Assembly: GCA_036653755.1 (NCBI GenBank)
Contig: JAVVTJ010000002.1
Coordinates: 1 to 62,486 of the forward strand
Origin: RGIG5057 sp036653755
GTDB taxonomy: Bacteria; Bacillota; Clostridia; TANB77; CAG-465
DNA length: 62,486 nucleotides
Direction: 5' to 3'
In this document: one piece after another, positions 58,705 through 62,486 of the stretch
Layout: the number at the start of each line of letters is the position of its first letter
How positions within the stretch are numbered: the stretch's first letter is position 1
The notes under the pieces: generated by a model
What the model saw: only the letters and a program-made list of their open reading frames with translations
What the model was told of the DNA's origin: nothing
Database searches by the model: none
Position numbers and translations under genes: made by a program

Positions 58705-60240
58705 TTAATCTAAATTTGTATACTCAACATTATTTTCTTTAAATGTTTGTTCCATTTTATTTTCATTTACTTTTTTTTCAAGTTTTACTTTTATTGGTTT
58801 ATCTATACTAAACTCTTCTTTTAATATACTTGCAATAGATTCTTTTTGTTCATCCATAGTTAACACTTTATATGCAAAATCATTATTAGTTATAATCAAA
58901 ATATTATCATTATTAATGTACATATTAGAACCGGCAAGTGTTGAAAATAGCTTTAATTTTCCTTTCTCAACAACACTTTTTTTAAATAATTCATAATCTT
59001 TAAATAATAATTCTTTTTCAATATTGTTAACATTTTCAGTATTTTGAGATTTTTCATTTACTACTTTTTTTTCTATATTTACTATTTCTTTATTTTCATT
59101 TGCTTTGTTATTTTTAAAACTATCTAATTTATCATAAATATTCTTAATTTCATTTTCTATATTTTGAATTTTTTTATCTGATATATTACTTACACTACCA
59201 TCTAAAACATTACTTAAAGTTACACTATTACTAATTCTAACTAATGCTGCTTTTACTAATATAGTAGGCTTTATACTCATTCTAATTTCATTATCTAATT
59301 TTGATAATTCATCAATTATATTAGTCATTTTCAAACTTTCTTCTACATTATCAGTTTTAATTAAAATATTTAAAAATTCTTCTGTAAGTTCATATATAAG
59401 CTGTCTTAAATCTTTACCTTTTTTAGTAATACTATCTATTATATTTAAAACTTCTATACTATTGTGAGTTAATATATTTTGAGTTAATAAGCTTAATATA
59501 TCTTTATCTATTGCACCTATTATCTCTTCTACTTTACTTAAAGTTAATATATCTTCTTTTTCAGATAAACATCTATCTAGTATACTAAGAGCATCTCTTA
59601 AAGCACCATCTGCTAATTTAGAAATATATTCTAATGCTTCTATTTCATATTTTGTATTTTCTTCTTTTAAAACATATTCTAATCTTTCTTTAATTTTTTC
59701 CTCTGATATTTTAGAAAATTCAAATCTTAAACATCTTGATAAAATTGTAACAGGTATTTTATGTTGCTCTGTTGTAGCTAAAATAAATACTACATTATCT
59801 GGTGGTTCTTCTAATGTTTTAAGAAGTGCATTAAAAGCACTTGTTGTAAGCATATGAACCTCATCAATTATATATACTCTATATTTTAAAGAAGTAGCTG
59901 CATATACAACTTCACTTCTTATTTGCCTTATATTGTCAACACTGTTATTTGAAGCTGCATCCATTTCAACAACATCAGTTGTATCACCAGATAAAATACT
60001 TCTACATGCTGAACATTCATTACAAGGTTCACCATTAACTGGATTTAAACAATTTATAGCTCTTGAAAATACTTTAGCTGCTGTTGTTTTTCCAGTACCA
60101 CGACTACCACTAAAAATATATGCATGTGATATTTTTAAATTTTCAACTTGACTTTTAAGTATAGATGTAATATTTTCTTGCCCTACAATATCATTAAACT
60201 TATTAGGTCTATATTTTCTATATAACGCTACATATCCCAT
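58705..60240 (-). CDS. dnaX: DNA polymerase III subunit gamma/tau
   Basis: This 511-residue clamp-loader ATPase has RPNKFNDIVGQENITSIL, Walker A FSGSRGTGKTTAAKVF, the zinc module CLNPVNGEPCNECSACRSIL, Walker B VYIIDEVHMLTTSAFNALLK and sensor 1 FILATTEQHKIPVTILSRC. The C-terminal tau-like region from about residue 365 is Lys/Asn-rich linker and a small end domain. No poly-A frameshift signal for a gamma form stands out. Confidence 0.96.
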   Translation of the reverse strand: MGYVALYRKYRPNKFNDIVGQENITSILKSQVENLKISHAYIFSGSRGTGKTTAAKVFSRAINCLNPVNGEPCNECSACRSILSGDTTDVVEMDAASNNSVDNIRQIRSEVVYAATSLKYRVYIIDEVHMLTTSAFNALLKTLEEPPDNVVFILATTEQHKIPVTILSRCLRFEFSKISEEKIKERLEYVLKEENTKYEIEALEYISKLADGALRDALSILDRCLSEKEDILTLSKVEEIIGAIDKDILSLLTQNILTHNSIEVLNIIDSITKKGKDLRQLIYELTEEFLNILIKTDNVEESLKMTNIIDELSKLDNEIRMSIKPTILVKAALVRISNSVTLSNVLDGSVSNISDKKIQNIENEIKNIYDKLDSFKNNKANENKEIVNIEKKVVNEKSQNTENVNNIEKELLFKDYELFKKSVVEKGKLKLFSTLAGSNMYINNDNILIITNNDFAYKVLTMDEQKESIASILKEEFSIDKPIKVKLEKKVNENKMEQTFKENNVEYTNLD

Positions 60241-60261
60241 AAATCATTCTCCTATATAACA

Positions 60262-60352
60262 AAATGTACCAAACACATAAAACTTACAAGCTGTTGCTGC
60301 TTCCTTCCGGATCTGACAAGGTTCACGTTGAAGCCCTATTGTTTGGTACATT
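60262..60352 (-). ncRNA. ffs: Small signal recognition particle RNA (4.5S)
   Basis: The minus strand carries the conserved SRP core GTCAGATCCGGAAGGAAGCA with GTGAACC just before it. The outer stem TGTACCAAACA/TGTTTGGTACA (60350-60340 with 60274-60264) closes the hairpin. The RNA binds Ffh for membrane protein targeting. It lies just upstream of dnaX, a common arrangement. Confidence 0.93.
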
Positions 60353-60410
60353 CATATTATACACTATTTATATTTAAATTTCAAGTATTTTTACTAATTT
60401 TAAAAATTTT

Positions 60411-61139
60411 CTATTTTACTTTAAACGGAAAATTTTTAACATCTTCTTTTATTATACTTATACCATTTTTTATTAACAATTCATTAGGTAGAATCAATTT
60501 AAATTTACAAATATTTAATTTTCCTTTTACATCTAATATATTTAAATCAAATGATATTTTAAATTGTATATCTGATATTTTAATATTTGATAAATTAAAT
60601 ATTGTTCCATCAAATTTTATTTCAGTTTTATCTTTTAAAATATTAGCGGTCTTAATACAATTTGAATTATCTATATTTAATCTTATAACATACTGCGTAT
60701 CTATTTCTTCTTTATCTAAAGATACTATTATATCTTTTTTATTTAAATTAAATTTATTTAATTCATCAATATATATATACATATTTTCTGTAAGTTTTGG
60801 ATAATTTAATTTAATATTATTTATATATATCTCTTTAGCTGTCATTTCATTATCTTTAGCTATATACATTGTTATATTATTATTTTGAGAAACATTAAAG
60901 TTTTTAGCGCCTATATCCGAAACTTTAGGTTCATTTTTTTCATCAATAATATTTCCATAAATATCAACTTCATCTATTGTTACAGTAGAATAAGTTACTA
61001 AATCATTTAATCTGAAACTACCTTGATTAATTTTACTAGTCGTATCTAACAAATAGATACTTATTATAACAGCTATTACTATACTAAATAGTATAATATT
61101 AACAATTAAAAACTTTTCTTTCTTAATTTTTTTATCCAT
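60411..61139 (-). CDS. Hypothetical membrane-anchored protein (242 aa)
   Basis: The start MDKKIKKEKFLIVNIILFSI at 61139 follows AGGTGA. One membrane segment (near 12-32) precedes an extracellular beta-rich region (NLNKKDIIVSLDKEEIDTQY, IKISDIQFKISFDLNILD) with no cysteines in the canonical export pattern. It lies between ffs and the bactofilin-like gene. Not recognised. Confidence 0.5.
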   Translation of the reverse strand: MDKKIKKEKFLIVNIILFSIVIAVIISIYLLDTTSKINQGSFRLNDLVTYSTVTIDEVDIYGNIIDEKNEPKVSDIGAKNFNVSQNNNITMYIAKDNEMTAKEIYINNIKLNYPKLTENMYIYIDELNKFNLNKKDIIVSLDKEEIDTQYVIRLNIDNSNCIKTANILKDKTEIKFDGTIFNLSNIKISDIQFKISFDLNILDVKGKLNICKFKLILPNELLIKNGISIIKEDVKNFPFKVK

Positions 61140-61221
61140 ATATCTCACCTGAATATATTATATAGTATATTTTATAAAAATACAACTTTAATTTTATAAA
61201 TTTTCAAATAACATAATAAAA

Positions 61222-61256
61222 ATACAAAACATTATAAAATATTTTGTATTTTTTAT
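61222..61256 (-). terminator. Terminator of the bactofilin-like gene
   Basis: AATACAAAA pairs with a TTTTGTATT arm and is followed by U's on the minus strand. Confidence 0.6.
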
Positions 61257-61267
61257 ATATATTAAAA

Positions 61268-62410
61268 CTATACTTTTCTAAATATTGAAGTAAACACTAT
61301 TCCTGATGAAATCATACATACTGCAAGTGATAATGTATATCCTATAATAGGTATAAATGGAATAAGTGAAATCATTGTAAATATAACAAATGAAAGTACA
61401 AGTTTAGTCCAAAAATTACCTAATTTATCTATATATTTATTTGATATATATTCACTCATAACACTTCCTACTATAAGTGATGATAATGTAAATGTTACAA
61501 TTAAAAATGTTATATAACTAAATAAAATAGGTAATGATATTATTCCTAATCCTATTAATGTAATAAATATAACTAATGTTAAAATAAGTGGTAATAATAG
61601 CATTGAAAATATTGATACTACTATTGTAGCTATTCTATGCTTTTTAATTTTTTCTAACATATTTTTAATAATATTAGTTTTAGTAGATAATAATAAATAT
61701 ATTAATGAAAATAGTAATGAAGTTCTTATTATTTTAAATATATCAATATTATTTTCATTTTCTACTTTTTCTAATATTTTTATAGTAGCATTTGGATACA
61801 TAGTTTTAATATCAATATTGTTATATGCCTCTATATATACATTACCTAATATTTTAGAGTTATCACCAAATTTTAAATTATTAAGTCTTACTCTAAAATC
61901 TTTTTGTATATTTCCAGTAATATTTACATCACTACATGTTCCTATTAAATTACCTTCAATTGTACCTGCAATATCTAATTTATTACATGATACTATTATA
62001 TCTTCTTTAACTTTTGCTTTATCAGTAAAAGTTATATTATCAGATATTATTAATAAAGTTTTATCTATATTTCCTTCAATTATAACTGTTGGAGCCATAA
62101 TTAATCCATATTCCATATTACCAGTAACTCGCACTGTATCTATTGATATTAAAGTTTGAATTCCTTTTAAACTATTTGTAACATCAATAGTATCTTTTGC
62201 CATAGAAATTCCAGATTTATTAATATCTTTATCCATAGTAATTCTAGCCGAACTTACTCTAAAAAATGGTAAATTAATTATACCACTATCACTAAATTTA
62301 TACGCAGAATCACTATAATCCATATCTATTAGTTCACTTGCTCCATATATACTATTTAATCCAAATAATACTATCATTATAGTTAGTATACATATTTTAA
62401 TTTTTTTCAT
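61268..62410 (-). CDS. Bactofilin-like (polymer-forming) membrane protein
   Basis: This 380-residue protein has a signal peptide (MKKIKICILTIMIVLFGLNS to IYGAS). Residues 80-215 are a beta-helix of short rungs (TVIIEGNIDKTLLIISDN, NKLDIAGTIEGNLIG, DVNITGNIQKDFRV), as in bactofilins. Residues 225-380 hold four or five membrane segments. Bactofilin-like rungs with a membrane C-terminus are a common Clostridia architecture, function unproven. AAGGGGGAT precedes the ATG. Confidence 0.75.
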   Translation of the reverse strand: MKKIKICILTIMIVLFGLNSIYGASELIDMDYSDSAYKFSDSGIINLPFFRVSSARITMDKDINKSGISMAKDTIDVTNSLKGIQTLISIDTVRVTGNMEYGLIMAPTVIIEGNIDKTLLIISDNITFTDKAKVKEDIIVSCNKLDIAGTIEGNLIGTCSDVNITGNIQKDFRVRLNNLKFGDNSKILGNVYIEAYNNIDIKTMYPNATIKILEKVENENNIDIFKIIRTSLLFSLIYLLLSTKTNIIKNMLEKIKKHRIATIVVSIFSMLLLPLILTLVIFITLIGLGIISLPILFSYITFLIVTFTLSSLIVGSVMSEYISNKYIDKLGNFWTKLVLSFVIFTMISLIPFIPIIGYTLSLAVCMISSGIVFTSIFRKV

Positions 62411-62486
62411 TTTAAATCCCCCTTACTTACCTGGTAGTGTAAAAGTTTTGTACTTTTATAGTAAACTAAAATTCCACACTACCTAC

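Noticed and set aside
58705..60240. Programmed -1 frameshift in dnaX producing a gamma subunit
   Set aside because: Many A-rich stretches occur because the genome is AT-rich, but I see no slippery A-run with a stimulatory hairpin and an early -1 stop in the expected place.

Overview
The window is very AT-rich DNA from an endospore-forming Firmicute, most likely an uncultivated Clostridia-type bacterium. The evidence is a set of sporulation and germination genes (bofA, sleB-ypeB, yunB, a BofC-like gene, a SPOCS/LysM protein), a WalRK-like two-component system, the ffs-dnaX-ybaB-recR block, AGA-dominated arginine codons and TGA used as a normal stop. The species cannot be named from the sequence alone.

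Positions 145-35752 are a complete-looking prophage of about 35.6 kb integrated in the 3' end of a tRNA-Arg(TCT) gene. A 24-bp direct repeat marks attL (145-168) and attR (35729-35752). From left to right it holds: a MazF/PemK-like gene on the plus strand; a putative repressor-controlled small RNA; a lysis region (CHAP endolysin, structured RNA element, small BECR-type nuclease-like protein, holin candidates); a podovirus-type virion module read leftward (giant 2397-aa polyvalent ejection protein, fibre and tail genes including a collagen-like fibre, N4-gp56-type major capsid protein, scaffold, portal, TerL, TerS); a RinA/ArpU-like late activator; small early genes including a protein of fourteen 23-residue repeats; an HNH-like nuclease, a replisome organiser and an internally deleted antirepressor; then the Cro/CI switch. 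Rightward from the switch come an interrupted membrane gene, ImmA and a tyrosine integrase beside attR. Two small cysteine-rich genes face the other way inside the early operon and share a nearly identical promoter and leader.

Positions 35753-62486 are host chromosome: rpsO, an M23 peptidase, NfeD and an SPFH protein, plsX-plsY, a ClpE-like ATPase, the sporulation/germination block, an MBOAT O-acyltransferase with its DHHW partner, tatD, walK-walR, a polysaccharide deacetylase, murI, recR-ybaB-dnaX-ffs and a bactofilin-like membrane protein.

The most striking observation is that plsX and the MBOAT gene are each split by a +1 frame change at the same sequence, CTT-CGG-A. Reading CTT, skipping one C and continuing at GGA restores a full-length conserved protein in both. 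Scanning the coding sequence by eye, I found no other in-frame CGG codon anywhere in the 62 kb. This suggests that CGG is an unassigned or starved codon in this organism and that CUU-CGG works as a +1 programmed frameshift signal. Other leads are a compact pseudoknotted RNA element (2171-2258), an operator-controlled small RNA next to attL, and recurrent Spo0A-box-like motifs in both phage and host intergenic DNA.
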